Below, in pieces: positions 53,336 to 62,778 of a stretch of DNA of 64,000 nt (its first letter is position 1; each line of letters starts with the position of its first letter). The notes under the pieces were generated by a model that searched no databases, was not told where the DNA came from, and worked only from the letters and a program-made list of their open reading frames with translations. This DNA comes from CAIJXB01 sp964455905 (GTDB taxonomy: Bacteria; Chlamydiota; Chlamydiia; Chlamydiales; Rhabdochlamydiaceae): NCBI GenBank assembly GCA_964455905.1, contig CAYVYN010000003.1:1-64000 (forward strand). The letters run 5' to 3'. A program made the translations under genes and the position numbers.

Positions 53336-54568
53336 ATGAATTCTTCGTTAGAACAACATTGGATGCAGCGTGCTCGTTTTTTAACTTTATTTCTTATTTT
53401 AAGCGGCACCTTAAATATTGGCTTTTTAAGTGCTTTTATCTATGGAACTCTGAAGGATAAATTAGCGGTTAGAGCGTATAAGGCAACTGCTTCTTCTTTA
53501 GAAAATATAGAAAATGAGCAGGTTTTAAAAGCGTATAGTCGAATTTCTTTTCAAGATTTACTTTTGCGTTTAGAAAATAAAGAGTTTGTCGAACAGGGAT
53601 ATACAAGAAGAGATTTGGCGTTGGCATGTTTAGTCGGGTTTCATCATTTTGATATAGAAAAAGCATTGGGAGGTACTCTGTTACAAAGAAGAGTTGTTTT
53701 TTTTCATGGGCCTGAAGGGAATGAAAAAATTGAACTTACTGCTTTTGCGGGGCTTACAGATGAGCATTTCGAGGCTCTTTTGCAGTTTTCTAAAAGAGAA
53801 AAGTGGCCGCTTACTTCCAAGGGTATTTTTTTTGAGCTAAGTCGTAGTAACTCGAGTGACCCATCTCTTACTGAGGCGTTTTTTTGTACTCCAGAATTTC
53901 GTAGTGTCTATTCTTTGATGCAAAAAAATTTACCTGAAATTCAGGCCTCAACGGTTTTAAATTTGATTAAGGAAGGCTCTTGGGCGCAGTGTTTGAGGTT
54001 TTTTAATAAACTTAGACTTTTACAGTGTTATACTCCTGAGGTATATAGGGAGTTGTTATCAGCCTACGCGTTAGAAAGTCATTCTTCGGTGGCTGCTGCT
54101 TTGCTTTTAGAAAATGAGGTAGATCATGTTCTTAAGCGGTTTGATGATCGTCAGCTGGTGTCTTTTTTGCACTTGCTTCCGAAGGAAAAAGTAAAGGAAC
54201 TATCTCTTTCTTTGCTTGTTAGTCAAAGAAGTGATGGTTTAAGACAAGCAGCAGCTTCTATTTTATACGAACTAGAAGGGGCTTCTCTCCCTGTTCCTTA
54301 TGATTATTTAACTGCTGTATACCATTTTTATCCTGAAAAAGCCCCCCTTACAGTTCCTCTAGCCCAACCCGTTAAAGTGATGGAGGTTGCGTCTACTCCT
54401 TTGATAAAAGACAACGCCCTTATCTACAGGATTCAAGCAGGAGATAGCCTGTGGAAAATTGCTCGTAAGCACGGTGTTAGCGTGGAGTCTATTATGAAAT
54501 TAAACAACCTAGAATCCGATAGATTAAAACTCGGCAAAGAACTTAAAATCCCAGAGAAAAAAAATTAG
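53336..54568 (+). CDS. Membrane-anchored LysM protein (CT474-type)
   Basis: 410 aa. One N-terminal membrane helix (about residues 13-35), a helical periplasmic middle region, and a single LysM domain at about 363-407 (YRIQAGDSLWKIARKHGVSVESIMKLNNL...LKLGKELKIP). LysM binds GlcNAc-containing glycan, so it likely touches the thin or transient chlamydial peptidoglycan. Next to yidD and pheT as in Chlamydia. Overlaps the convergent yidD by 4 nt. Confidence 0.88.
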   Translation: MNSSLEQHWMQRARFLTLFLILSGTLNIGFLSAFIYGTLKDKLAVRAYKATASSLENIENEQVLKAYSRISFQDLLLRLENKEFVEQGYTRRDLALACLVGFHHFDIEKALGGTLLQRRVVFFHGPEGNEKIELTAFAGLTDEHFEALLQFSKREKWPLTSKGIFFELSRSNSSDPSLTEAFFCTPEFRSVYSLMQKNLPEIQASTVLNLIKEGSWAQCLRFFNKLRLLQCYTPEVYRELLSAYALESHSSVAAALLLENEVDHVLKRFDDRQLVSFLHLLPKEKVKELSLSLLVSQRSDGLRQAAASILYELEGASLPVPYDYLTAVYHFYPEKAPLTVPLAQPVKVMEVASTPLIKDNALIYRIQAGDSLWKIARKHGVSVESIMKLNNLESDRLKLGKELKIPEKKN

Positions 54569-54774
54569 GGGAGGTCTACTCCACCTTTATGCCAAGGGTT
54601 GCATTTCAGAATTCTTTTTGTGATAAGGAAAAGACCTTTTATGCTGCCGTGTTTTTCTAAAGCTTCTATTGCGTAGTTAGAGCAAGAAGGATAAAAACGG
54701 CAGCAATTGCCTAAAAAGGGACTAAGCATTAATTGGTATAGTCTAACAAGGAGTTGTAAAACTCTTTTAACCAT
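54565..54774 (-). CDS. yidD: Membrane protein insertion efficiency factor YidD
   Basis: 69 aa. Typical YidD: LYQLMLSPFLGNCCRFYPSCSNYAIEAL and GGVDLP at the end, with an amphipathic N-terminal helix. Assists YidC-dependent insertion of inner-membrane proteins. Overlaps the upstream DUF155 gene by 8 nt, so translation is probably coupled. Confidence 0.96.
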   Translation of the reverse strand: MVKRVLQLLVRLYQLMLSPFLGNCCRFYPSCSNYAIEALEKHGSIKGLFLITKRILKCNPWHKGGVDLP

Positions 54775-55573
54775 GTCTATTCCAAAGATTAAATACGTCG
54801 TTGAGCACGGCTAAAATCACTTCCATAACGATTAACATGATAATAATCCACTCCAGGCGAGAAGAATGCTGGTGGTTGAGTTCCCCGCTAAGAATTTCAA
54901 ATAGTTCGTGGATTACTTTGAGTCTTTTGTTAAGCGTATCTCCTCTTTTGCCAACGTCTAAGTAATGTGCTGATTTTCTGTAAAAAGGTTCTAGTTCAGG
55001 GTAGTCCCAGAAAAAATCAGGAACATCAAGAATTTCTAGGTGAAGGTTTATAAAGCTTCGTTTAGTGAAGAGCTCTCCTATTTTTTTTGAGATTTCTTTG
55101 CGCGATAAAGATATTTTTCCTTTGCGCGCAAGTTCTGCTGGGAGGTCTTTTGTTAGGCCTATTGTTTTTTGGATCAGTTCTTCAAAAATAGTGAGCTTTA
55201 CAGATTGCGCGATCCCGTGGGATAAGGCTAGTTTTGTTAAAACGCTTTTGCTATCTAGCACGATTTCATCTTTTTCTATGGAAAGGAGTTCTCCGTAAGA
55301 GTAAGAAAATTCGTCTAATTCTATTTTTTGATTGGGTTCTTTTTCAAATTCTTTTATGTAAAAAAGGTGCGCTTTTTCTTCTATGTCAGTTAGTCCCCAA
55401 CTTACCATAACCCCGTAGGAGAAAAAAAATATATCGCCCTTATTTGTTTTGTCTTTTTTTATTTCTATATGCACTACATCTCGAAAAAGCTGAGCAGGTC
55501 CTTGGTTAACAAAGAACTGAAAAAGCTTTGGAATATCATAAGAAGAGGCTGTGCAGTAACCGGTACATCGCAT
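54767..55573 (-). CDS. RMD1/YagE-family (DUF155) membrane protein
   Basis: 268 aa. DUF155 layout: N-terminal alpha/beta part (IFFFSYGVMVSWGL), a helical section, the DVPDFFWDYPELEPFY block, and one C-terminal membrane helix (about 243-262, LEWIIIMLIVMEVILAVL). Homologues in eukaryotes are mitochondrial and affect translation or meiotic division; the bacterial role is unclear. Equivalent of CT472. No obvious Shine-Dalgarno before the ATG at 55573. Confidence 0.85.
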   Translation of the reverse strand: MRCTGYCTASSYDIPKLFQFFVNQGPAQLFRDVVHIEIKKDKTNKGDIFFFSYGVMVSWGLTDIEEKAHLFYIKEFEKEPNQKIELDEFSYSYGELLSIEKDEIVLDSKSVLTKLALSHGIAQSVKLTIFEELIQKTIGLTKDLPAELARKGKISLSRKEISKKIGELFTKRSFINLHLEILDVPDFFWDYPELEPFYRKSAHYLDVGKRGDTLNKRLKVIHELFEILSGELNHQHSSRLEWIIIMLIVMEVILAVLNDVFNLWNRHG

Positions 55574-55641
55574 AAATTTTTTGTGGTTTAAACTGTAATA
55601 ACTCTCTTATACAGGAAGCTGATTAAAAAGGAAATCGTATA

Positions 55642-55677
55642 CTTCTTCTTTTTTTTTCTTTTTTTCTTTTTTTTCTT
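55642..55677 (+). repeat. 36-nt pure pyrimidine tract
   Basis: Uninterrupted C/T run immediately upstream of, and entering, the -35 of the tRNA-Leu promoter. Could ease DNA unwinding or be slippage-prone. Confidence 0.6.
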
Positions 55678-55704
55678 GCTTAGATTAGGCGAAAAAAATA
55701 TGAT
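55676..55704 (+). promoter_or_regulatory. Promoter of tRNA-Leu
   Basis: TTGCTT (55676-55681), 17-nt spacer, TATGAT (55699-55704, 5/6). Start expected near 55711, 17 nt before the mature tRNA 5' end. Confidence 0.6.
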
Positions 55705-55727
55705 CTTGTCTGTTTTTACTTCCCTGT

Positions 55728-55815
<88 letters not shown>

Positions 55816-56027
55816 TTCTTATTCCCATTCTAGTTTTAATTCATTTTAAAAAATCTATAAGGTTTGTTAGTTCTAATTTTCATGTAAATTGTCTTATTGT
55901 TGTTTTTTTGATTCGACAAGTTCCTTTTTTTTCTGCTATAATACCATACTGACTTTTTCATCGTGATGTCCTATGCTTAAGTCGTTATTTTATTTTTTTT
56001 AAGAGGTTTTAGGGTAGGAGATTTCTT

Positions 56028-56681
56028 ATGCGTCTAACAAAAATTTTATGTGTTTTTTCTTTAGCTTGCAGCGCTGCAGGTTTTTCTGATGGAAAAATGG
56101 TGTATGATTCTTGTACTGCCGGAGTGAGTACTAAGACAGATTGGACGATTGTTTCAAAAGAAGATAAGGTTTTTTTAGACGGGAAAAACGCACGCTCTGA
56201 CATAAAAATAGAGTGTTCTCCTACTTATTCTTTGCTTAGGTATTTTGAAAAGACGGGGTCTATTAGAGAACTCGATATTCGTAAGGAAGGGCCTACTCTT
56301 TTAATAAAAAGCAAAGATAAGGGTAAAGAGCGTACGAAATCGTATAAAATAGGAGATACTCCTTGGGTTCAAGAGTTTAAGTTCGGATTTAGAGAGTTCT
56401 TAAAAGGGAATTTGACAGAGTATTCATTCTATATTGTGAATCCTAAAGATTTAGATGTTCATGAAATGATCGCCACCAAAGAAGGCGTTGAGCAGATAGA
56501 CGTTAGAGGGACAAAATACACAGCTAGAAAAATTAAAGTAACTTTGAAAGGATTTAAGAAAAGGTTTTGGAAGGCGTATGTTTGGTTTGATCAAGGGCCT
56601 TTACATATGGTTCGATATCTAGCAAATGAAGGTCCTGGAACAGCTTACACAGAGACAGATCTTGTTTTTTGGGAAGGGTAG
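56028..56681 (+). CDS. Exported hypothetical protein
   Basis: 217 aa. Cleavable signal peptide (about 18-20 residues, MRLTKILCVFSLACSAAG), then a beta-rich domain with two cysteines (DSC, IEC) that could form a disulphide. The C-terminal half (KVTLKGFKKRFWKAYVWFD) looks like a lipid- or ligand-binding beta sheet of the DUF3108 or DUF6134 sort, but I cannot assign it firmly. Start ATG with a GGAG 9 nt upstream. Ends at a bidirectional terminator. Confidence 0.75.
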   Translation: MRLTKILCVFSLACSAAGFSDGKMVYDSCTAGVSTKTDWTIVSKEDKVFLDGKNARSDIKIECSPTYSLLRYFEKTGSIRELDIRKEGPTLLIKSKDKGKERTKSYKIGDTPWVQEFKFGFREFLKGNLTEYSFYIVNPKDLDVHEMIATKEGVEQIDVRGTKYTARKIKVTLKGFKKRFWKAYVWFDQGPLHMVRYLANEGPGTAYTETDLVFWEG

Positions 56682-56712
56682 TTGCTTTTCTTTTGATTTT
56701 TTAAACCAAAGA

Positions 56713-56743
56713 AAAGCATGACAGAGGCTTTCTGTCATGCTTT
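56713..56743. terminator. Bidirectional terminator
   Basis: AAAGCATGACAGA (56713-56725) with TCTGTCATGCTTT (56731-56743), 13-bp perfect stem and 5-nt loop, between two convergent genes. The left arm can alternatively pair with GCTTTTCTTT just upstream. Confidence 0.8.
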
Positions 56744-56749
56744 AGGGTA

Positions 56750-57472
56750 TTAGTTAGCTTGTTTATCAAATAAAGCGATAACTAGTCTAGGATATTTTAG
56801 CTCTTCACTTCCTACTGGTTTAAAAAGAAGTCCGCCAATGTTTGTATCTAGATTTCTGTCTATTTGTTTCGCGTTGAGGCCGTAAATTTTTAATGAAAGA
56901 CCTTTTTCTACGAGAGTAGGACAGTTTTTTGCAAATAAAGAATCTTGCTCTACTTCCCTGGCTTTCACATCTTGCTCTTCTTGGCAATATTCATAGTAGT
57001 TTAACATGTCGCTAGAGGAAATATCTTCCAAGAATAGTTCTTGGAAAGGCTTTAATACTAGAGCTTGTCCAACTGGCAGTTTAGTTAAAAAGGAAACGAT
57101 TTCATTTAAAGATTTTCTAACTGCTGTAGGTTTTGCTGTGATGCGTAAAAATCCAGAATCTCCTGCGCTTATTGTCCAAGAGTGTTCTGCTAGATTAAAT
57201 GCACCAAAATTAATGGAGCCTTCTAGGCTTAGATCTAAGGAGAAGCGTTTCATGATATCGACAAGAACTCCTAGGCGTTTTGCCCCTTGGGATTCTTCGA
57301 TGGCAGAAAGTAAGTCGTTAGAATCGATCTGATGAATCACAAGAGTTTGTTCTTTAGTTAGCTCAAGTGTTCTTTCTTTAGAGAGCCTGTCTGTGAGTTC
57401 TGCCCAGGTGACTCTGATTTCTTGTGTTTCTGGTAATGTTTCTATTTTGCTTGCTTCTTTTGTGTTTTCCAT
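56750..57472 (-). CDS. Hypothetical 240-aa protein
   Basis: Not recognised. Mixed alpha/beta, no signal peptide or membrane segment. ATG at 57472 (MENTKEASK) with GGATGG upstream is preferred over a GTG at 57502. Middle section has beta-strand-like FLRITAKPTAVR. Faces a decayed gene upstream and a terminator downstream, so it is a single-gene unit. Confidence 0.7.
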   Translation of the reverse strand: MENTKEASKIETLPETQEIRVTWAELTDRLSKERTLELTKEQTLVIHQIDSNDLLSAIEESQGAKRLGVLVDIMKRFSLDLSLEGSINFGAFNLAEHSWTISAGDSGFLRITAKPTAVRKSLNEIVSFLTKLPVGQALVLKPFQELFLEDISSSDMLNYYEYCQEEQDVKAREVEQDSLFAKNCPTLVEKGLSLKIYGLNAKQIDRNLDTNIGGLLFKPVGSEELKYPRLVIALFDKQAN

Positions 57473-57562
57473 AAAACCATCCTTGCTTGTTAAAAAAATC
57501 ACATGGCATCCTTTTACATGACAAGCCTTTCTTTTGTCTAGACGTATTCTTTTTTTTGATTT

Positions 57563-58183
57563 TTGAATTTTTTTGTGGGTTTATTTGGTTGTGAATTGAA
57601 TAAGGTTATCTTCATTCATCGGGGGCGTATAAAAGCTGTTTCTTTGAGTCGAATGGATGAGTTTAGTTACTTGCTAGAGTGTGCTTTAAAAGAAGAGGGG
57701 GATTCAAAAAAAATAGCAGAGGTGTCTCGTTCCTGTTGGAAGAAGAGTCTAGGTGCGTTCTTGGAAAGATGTATAATGAGATTTCCTTAAGAAAGCTTCG
57801 TGGTAATACTCTAGCTGTTGGCGAGTTGTGATCCAGTGTGAGAGATAGATTAGAAGAAAAAAATACAGGAGCTAGAATCGCTTTCGTTAGCCGAAGAATC
57901 TTTTTTGATTTACTCTTATAAAATGTTGCAAGAGAAGGTTTTAGTCCATTGTCGCTTGATTGCGAGTAATTGCCGCTGCTTTTAGTGCAATACAAGTTTA
58001 TGCGGACAGTATATCTCTGATATTCCTTTTGAAATTAACCTAGAGCAGTCTATTTTGAGGATTCTAAGTCAGGAGGTCCTTTGTAGATTAGGCTGTAATG
58101 ACTTTCAGGAAGTCATTAGGAGATGCTCTATAATACAATTTGATCTACAAGGAGATGAACCTTTTAATATTAGGAAGTTTTAG
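57563..58183 (+). pseudogene. Decayed gene with frameshifts and stops
   Basis: Three plus-strand frames carry consecutive protein-like stretches: 57563-57790 (HRGRIKAVSLSRMDEFSYLL), 57769-57921 (LRKLRGNTLAVGEL, a stop, then RDRLEEKNTGARIAFVS), and 57923-58183 (QEKVLVHCRLIASN, a stop, then SDIPFEINLEQSILRILS). At least two frameshifts and two internal stops are needed to join them. Family not recognised. The end overlaps the next minus-strand gene by 14 nt. Confidence 0.55.
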
Positions 58184-58868
58184 GCTGTAGGGCAATCGCT
58201 CTAATCGGCGCTTCAACGCCTTCTTCTATTTTAAGAGGTAGAGCTATTAAAAATGCGCCCGATTCTTGTAAAATAGGTAGGTTTGCCATGTTCTCTATGA
58301 TGTAGCAGCCTTCTTTTAAAAGAAGCTCGTGAACAGGAAATCCGTCTATTCCTGTTTCAGGAGAAAGCGTATCAATCCCAATTCCGACGATCTTTTTTTC
58401 TATAAGATACTTAGCAGCTTCTAGAGAAAATCCCGGAAAGTGCATGAGACCATCTTTGTCTTCTTGTCTATAAAGGTCTTTGTCGTTCCAATAGGTTCCC
58501 CAACCTGTATAGCCGACTATGAAATGGTTTGGGGGAATGCTTCCAAAGCGCTCTTCATGCTTTTTTATGTCTTCTACGCTTATCAGTAGATTTTTTGCTT
58601 TTTTATCGCTGACATCAATTTTTCGAATAGGACAAAAAAACTTTTCGATTGGGATGTCTGCTATTGAAAGAGTGTCTTTGTAAAAGTGCAACGGGGCGTC
58701 CATGTGCGTCCCGATTCCTGCATGCATTTTATAGCTCATGATTTTACATCCCTGCTCATAATCCAGATGTGTTTTATGAGAAAATCCACAAGACCCATTC
58801 CAGGTAGGGATTTTTTCATTGAGTAGGTGAGTAAGATCTACAAGCGTATAATTATCTAAATTAAACAT
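58170..58868 (-). CDS. Cyclase-family (kynurenine-formamidase-like) metal hydrolase
   Basis: 232 aa. Cyclase family fold with the HxGTHxDxxxH metal site here as HAGIGTHMDAPLHF (about residues 48-61), start YTLVDLTHLLNEKIPTW and end GAFLIALPLKIEEGVEAPIRAIAL typical of the family. Members hydrolyse formylkynurenine or other amides or lactones; the substrate is not inferable. Overlaps mnmA by 8 nt and is probably co-transcribed. Confidence 0.85.
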   Translation of the reverse strand: MFNLDNYTLVDLTHLLNEKIPTWNGSCGFSHKTHLDYEQGCKIMSYKMHAGIGTHMDAPLHFYKDTLSIADIPIEKFFCPIRKIDVSDKKAKNLLISVEDIKKHEERFGSIPPNHFIVGYTGWGTYWNDKDLYRQEDKDGLMHFPGFSLEAAKYLIEKKIVGIGIDTLSPETGIDGFPVHELLLKEGCYIIENMANLPILQESGAFLIALPLKIEEGVEAPIRAIALQPKTS

Positions 58869-59940
58869 ATAAAGAAGGCCCTTTTGTGGCGATCATTCCT
58901 CCCCCTAGGCATTTATTTCCTTCGTAAAAAACGATAGACTGTCTTAGAGTAATTGCTCTTTGCGGCTCTAAAAAACGCACGTGGATGGTTTTTTCATTTA
59001 ATAAAGTGACAACGCAAGGCTGCTCTGGTTGTCGATAACGAATTTTTGCTTTGCATGAAAAAGGAAAAGAAGGTTTTTCTATAAAATTTAAGTCGGTTGC
59101 TGTTAATTCATAGGAATATAAAGCAGGGTGATCTTCTCCTTGGGCTAGATAGACAATATTGTTTGTGGGGTCTTTGTCGACTACAAACCAGGCTTCTCCA
59201 GGCCCCCCAATTCCCAGTCCTTTTCTTTGTCCTATAGTGTAGTAGGCCATGCCTTCGTGCTCTCCAAGCTTTTTGCCTTCTAAGGTAAGAAATGGTCCTT
59301 TTTGATAGGGGATATATTTGCTTATGAACTCTTTAAAATCCCTTTTTCCGATGAAGCAAATACCTGTGCTGTCTTTTTTTTCTGCAGTAGAAAGTCCGTG
59401 AAGGGCTGCGATTCTTCGGACTTCTTGTTTAGGCAGGTGTCCGATTGGAAAGCGTACTTTTTGGAGTATTTCTTTTGTCACAGTGTAAAGAAAATAAGTT
59501 TGGTCTTTACCGGGGTCTTCTCCTTTTAAAAGACATCCGTCTTTAGAAATTTGGCAGTAATGTCCCGTTGCTAATGCGTCTCCTCCAATTTCTAGTGCTT
59601 TAGATAAAAGCGATTGAAATTTTATTTCTCTATTGCAGAGGATGTCTGGATTAGGAGTGAAACCTTGTTTTAATTCCTCTAGGAAGTGCGTAAATACGTT
59701 GTCCCAATATTCTTTGACAAAGTTTACTGGATAATATGGGATTTCAAGTTTTTCACAGACCCTAGCGACATCTTCAAAGTCTTTTGTGGCTGTGCAGTCT
59801 CCATCAGCAGTGGTTTCTTCCCAGTTTTTCATGAAGATTCCAATAACATTAAATCCTTGCTGTTGTAAAAGCAAAGCAGATACAGAAGAATCCACGCCCC
59901 CAGACATTCCGACGACAATAGTTTTTTTATTTTCTGACAT
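58861..59940 (-). CDS. mnmA: tRNA-specific 2-thiouridylase
   Basis: 359 aa. PP-loop GMSGGVDSSVS near the N-terminus, NPDILCN with the first catalytic Cys, and DSTGICFIGKR with the second, plus the C-terminal beta barrel. Forms s2U34 in tRNAs for Lys, Glu and Gln. Next to clpC as in Chlamydia (CT286-CT287). Confidence 0.97.
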   Translation of the reverse strand: MSENKKTIVVGMSGGVDSSVSALLLQQQGFNVIGIFMKNWEETTADGDCTATKDFEDVARVCEKLEIPYYPVNFVKEYWDNVFTHFLEELKQGFTPNPDILCNREIKFQSLLSKALEIGGDALATGHYCQISKDGCLLKGEDPGKDQTYFLYTVTKEILQKVRFPIGHLPKQEVRRIAALHGLSTAEKKDSTGICFIGKRDFKEFISKYIPYQKGPFLTLEGKKLGEHEGMAYYTIGQRKGLGIGGPGEAWFVVDKDPTNNIVYLAQGEDHPALYSYELTATDLNFIEKPSFPFSCKAKIRYRQPEQPCVVTLLNEKTIHVRFLEPQRAITLRQSIVFYEGNKCLGGGMIATKGPSLYV

Positions 59941-60034
59941 AAAAATCTTTTGTTAAATTGCAAGGATTGTAGCATATAAACCCGTTTTCAACAATTGCCA
60001 AGTTTTTTATGTAATTTGATTTTCTGTTAAAGAT

Positions 60035-60064
60035 TTCCCCATGCTATTTATCGAACATGGGGAA
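60035..60064. terminator. Hairpin after clpC
   Basis: TTCCCCATG (60035-60043) with CATGGGGAA (60056-60064), 12-nt loop; a good T run follows on the plus strand, a weaker one on the minus strand where clpC ends at 60074. Confidence 0.6.
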
Positions 60065-60073
60065 GTTTTTATT

Positions 60074-62596
60074 TTAGAGACTTACGCTAGAGTTTCCAGC
60101 TTCTATTTCTTGAGGAGCTGACTCTGCAGGTTGCAAAACAATTTTTTCTCCGTCATAGGTGGCTAACCAATGGCCGCCTTCTACTTGGTTTTTCAAAAGC
60201 ATTTCTGCTAAAGGATCTTCTAGGTACTGTTCGATGACTCGACGTAGTGGGCGCGCTCCCATTTCTGGTTGGAACCCTTTTTCGACAAGAAAGTTTTTTG
60301 CTTTTTCGTCGAGTTCTAAGGTCATATTTTTTCTCGCTATACGAGATTGAACCTTGGATACTTCTAGTTCGATCACTTCGAGAAGGTGCGCTTTATCTAA
60401 CGGATTGAAAATAGCAACCTCATCAATTCGATTTAAAAACTCTGGTTTGAATGCTTTTCTAATCGCTTCGTTAATTTTCTTTTCCATCCCGACAGTATCT
60501 AGCATTCCTTCTTTGGCCGCAAAACCGACTTCAGCGGATTTTTGAATCAAATCAGCTCCCAAATTAGAAGTCATGATGATGATTGTATTTTTGAAGTCGA
60601 TTTTTCTTCCGATCGAATCTGTTAATCGGCCTTCTTCTAAAATTTGCAGAAGGATATGCATAACATCAGGGTGAGCCTTTTCAATCTCATCAAAAAGTAC
60701 AACAGAATACGGCTTTTGTCTTACTTGTTCAGTCAGTTGCCCACCTTCTTCATGCCCAACGTATCCAGGAGGAGAGCCGGTCATTCTGCTGATAGCAAAT
60801 TTTTCCATGTACTCAGACATATCTACCTGAATTAATGAATGCTCTCCGCCAAACATTTGAATAGCAAGCTGTCTTGCCATGAGTGTTTTTCCAACTCCTG
60901 TGGGTCCAAGGAACAGAAAAGCTCCAATAGGTCTATTTGGATCCTTTATGTCAGCGCGACTTCTTCTAATCGCTCTACAAATAGCGCTAAGGGCTCTATC
61001 TTGTCCGATGATCTTTCCTTTAAGAAGCTCTTCCATTTTTAGAATCTTTGTAGTTTCTCCTTCAGTAAGTCTTGTCAATGGGATTCCCGTTTGCTTAGCA
61101 ATAATTGCTGCTACTTCGTCCTCATCTACAATAACTTGTTGCTCTTCTTTTTTTGTTTCCCATTCCGAGATCAGTTTTTGCAAGGATTCTCTTGCTGATT
61201 TTTCTTTATCTCTGAGATTAGCAGCTTTTTCATATTCCTGTTTTTTAATCGATTCTTCTTTAGCTATACGAAGCTCTTCAATCTCAGATTCGTACTTTGT
61301 GATGTCCTGAGGTTGATGCATAACAGCAATACGAGCTTTAGCTCCTGCTTCATCAATAAGATCGATCGCTTTATCTGGTAGAAAACGTCCTGTGATATAG
61401 CGGTCTGAAAGGTATACGGCGCTTTTAATCGCTTCGTCTGTATAAATACATTTGTGATGTTCTTCATACTTAGCTTTTAGTCCCATTAAAATACCATTAG
61501 ACTCCTCTAAAGACGGAGGTGCCACAAGTATTTTTTGAAAACGTCGCTCAAGAGCCGCATCTTTTTCTATGTGCTTTCTATATTCATCAAGAGTCGTAGC
61601 TCCAATGCATTGAATTTCGCCTCTAGAAAGAGCTGGTTTTAAAATATTTGAAGCATCAATAGCTCCTTCTGCAGCGCCGGCTCCTACAATTGTGTGAAGC
61701 TCGTCTATAAAAAGAAGGATGTTCCCGTGTTTTTTCACTTCATCCATCACTGCTTTAATTCTTTCTTCAAATTGCCCTCTATATTTTGTCCCGGCAATCA
61801 TGAGTGTAAGATCAAGCGAAATTAGTTTTTTCTTAGAGAGATGATCGGGGACTTCTCCTTTAACAATGGCTTGAGCTAATCCTTCTACAATAGCAGTCTT
61901 TCCAACGCCTGCCTCTCCTATTAAAACGGGGTTGTTTTTACGTCTGCGGCAAAGAATTAAGATAAGCCTTTCAACCTCTTCTCTTCTTCCAATCACAGGA
62001 TCTAGTTTCCCTTCTTTCGAAAGCTCTGTTAAATCATGACCGTATGCTTTTAAAGCTGGCATTTTATCACTAACAGAGGAGGTTTTTTCTTGTGCTTTAG
62101 GACCTGGGGAGCTAGGAGGCGAAGCACTCGACATGCCCATTGGAGGTAGTTGCAAGTTGAATGTTTCGAGCTCCTTAATAACCTCCTTGCGGATGTCTTT
62201 TAAACTGACGTTTAAATTTTCAATGATTTGAGCTGCAACTCCGTCTGACTGTTTTAGAAGGGCCAAAAGAAGATGCTCTGTTCCTACGTAGTTATGCCCT
62301 AAAATAGTAGCTTCTTCATTTGCGTATTCAAAAGCTTTTTTTACTTTTCCTGTGAGCGCTGGATCGCCATACACTTGAATTTCGGGTCCAAATCCAACCA
62401 CTCTTTCAACTTCAGCTCGGACAGTTTCGTAATCAAGGTTAAGGTTTCTAAGTACGTTAACAGCGATTCCTTGACCGAGTTTGAGCAACCCAAGTAAGAC
62501 GTGCTCTGTTCCAAGATAGTTATGGTTAAGGCGCTGGGCCTCTTTTTTAGCAAGTTTAATGACTTGCTTGGCTCGGTTGGTGAACTTGTCAAACAT
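60074..62596 (-). CDS. clpC: ATP-dependent Clp protease ATPase ClpC
   Basis: 840 aa. Two N-terminal Clp repeats (FTNRAKQVIKLAKKEAQRL...), first AAA+ module with GEAGVGKTA, UVR-type linker (EYEKAANLRDKEKS), second AAA+ module with GPTGVGKT and sensor regions, Clp C domain. Unfolds proteins for ClpP; no McsB/arginine-kinase partner is nearby. ATG with GGA 8 nt upstream. Confidence 0.97.
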   Translation of the reverse strand: MFDKFTNRAKQVIKLAKKEAQRLNHNYLGTEHVLLGLLKLGQGIAVNVLRNLNLDYETVRAEVERVVGFGPEIQVYGDPALTGKVKKAFEYANEEATILGHNYVGTEHLLLALLKQSDGVAAQIIENLNVSLKDIRKEVIKELETFNLQLPPMGMSSASPPSSPGPKAQEKTSSVSDKMPALKAYGHDLTELSKEGKLDPVIGRREEVERLILILCRRRKNNPVLIGEAGVGKTAIVEGLAQAIVKGEVPDHLSKKKLISLDLTLMIAGTKYRGQFEERIKAVMDEVKKHGNILLFIDELHTIVGAGAAEGAIDASNILKPALSRGEIQCIGATTLDEYRKHIEKDAALERRFQKILVAPPSLEESNGILMGLKAKYEEHHKCIYTDEAIKSAVYLSDRYITGRFLPDKAIDLIDEAGAKARIAVMHQPQDITKYESEIEELRIAKEESIKKQEYEKAANLRDKEKSARESLQKLISEWETKKEEQQVIVDEDEVAAIIAKQTGIPLTRLTEGETTKILKMEELLKGKIIGQDRALSAICRAIRRSRADIKDPNRPIGAFLFLGPTGVGKTLMARQLAIQMFGGEHSLIQVDMSEYMEKFAISRMTGSPPGYVGHEEGGQLTEQVRQKPYSVVLFDEIEKAHPDVMHILLQILEEGRLTDSIGRKIDFKNTIIIMTSNLGADLIQKSAEVGFAAKEGMLDTVGMEKKINEAIRKAFKPEFLNRIDEVAIFNPLDKAHLLEVIELEVSKVQSRIARKNMTLELDEKAKNFLVEKGFQPEMGARPLRRVIEQYLEDPLAEMLLKNQVEGGHWLATYDGEKIVLQPAESAPQEIEAGNSSVSL

Positions 62597-62778
62597 ATTT
62601 TTTCCTTCGGTTAGCGGTGAGGGAACGGGTATAAAAAACTATTAAGCTCTTTTCTTCTGTTTTTGCAAATCGGGGAATGAATATCAAGATCTTTTTTATG
62701 AAAACGATGACTTTTTTGTTTTATGCAAAAAGGAAAAAAAGTACCATTTTCCTCATTAAAAATATAGGAGAGCACCAA

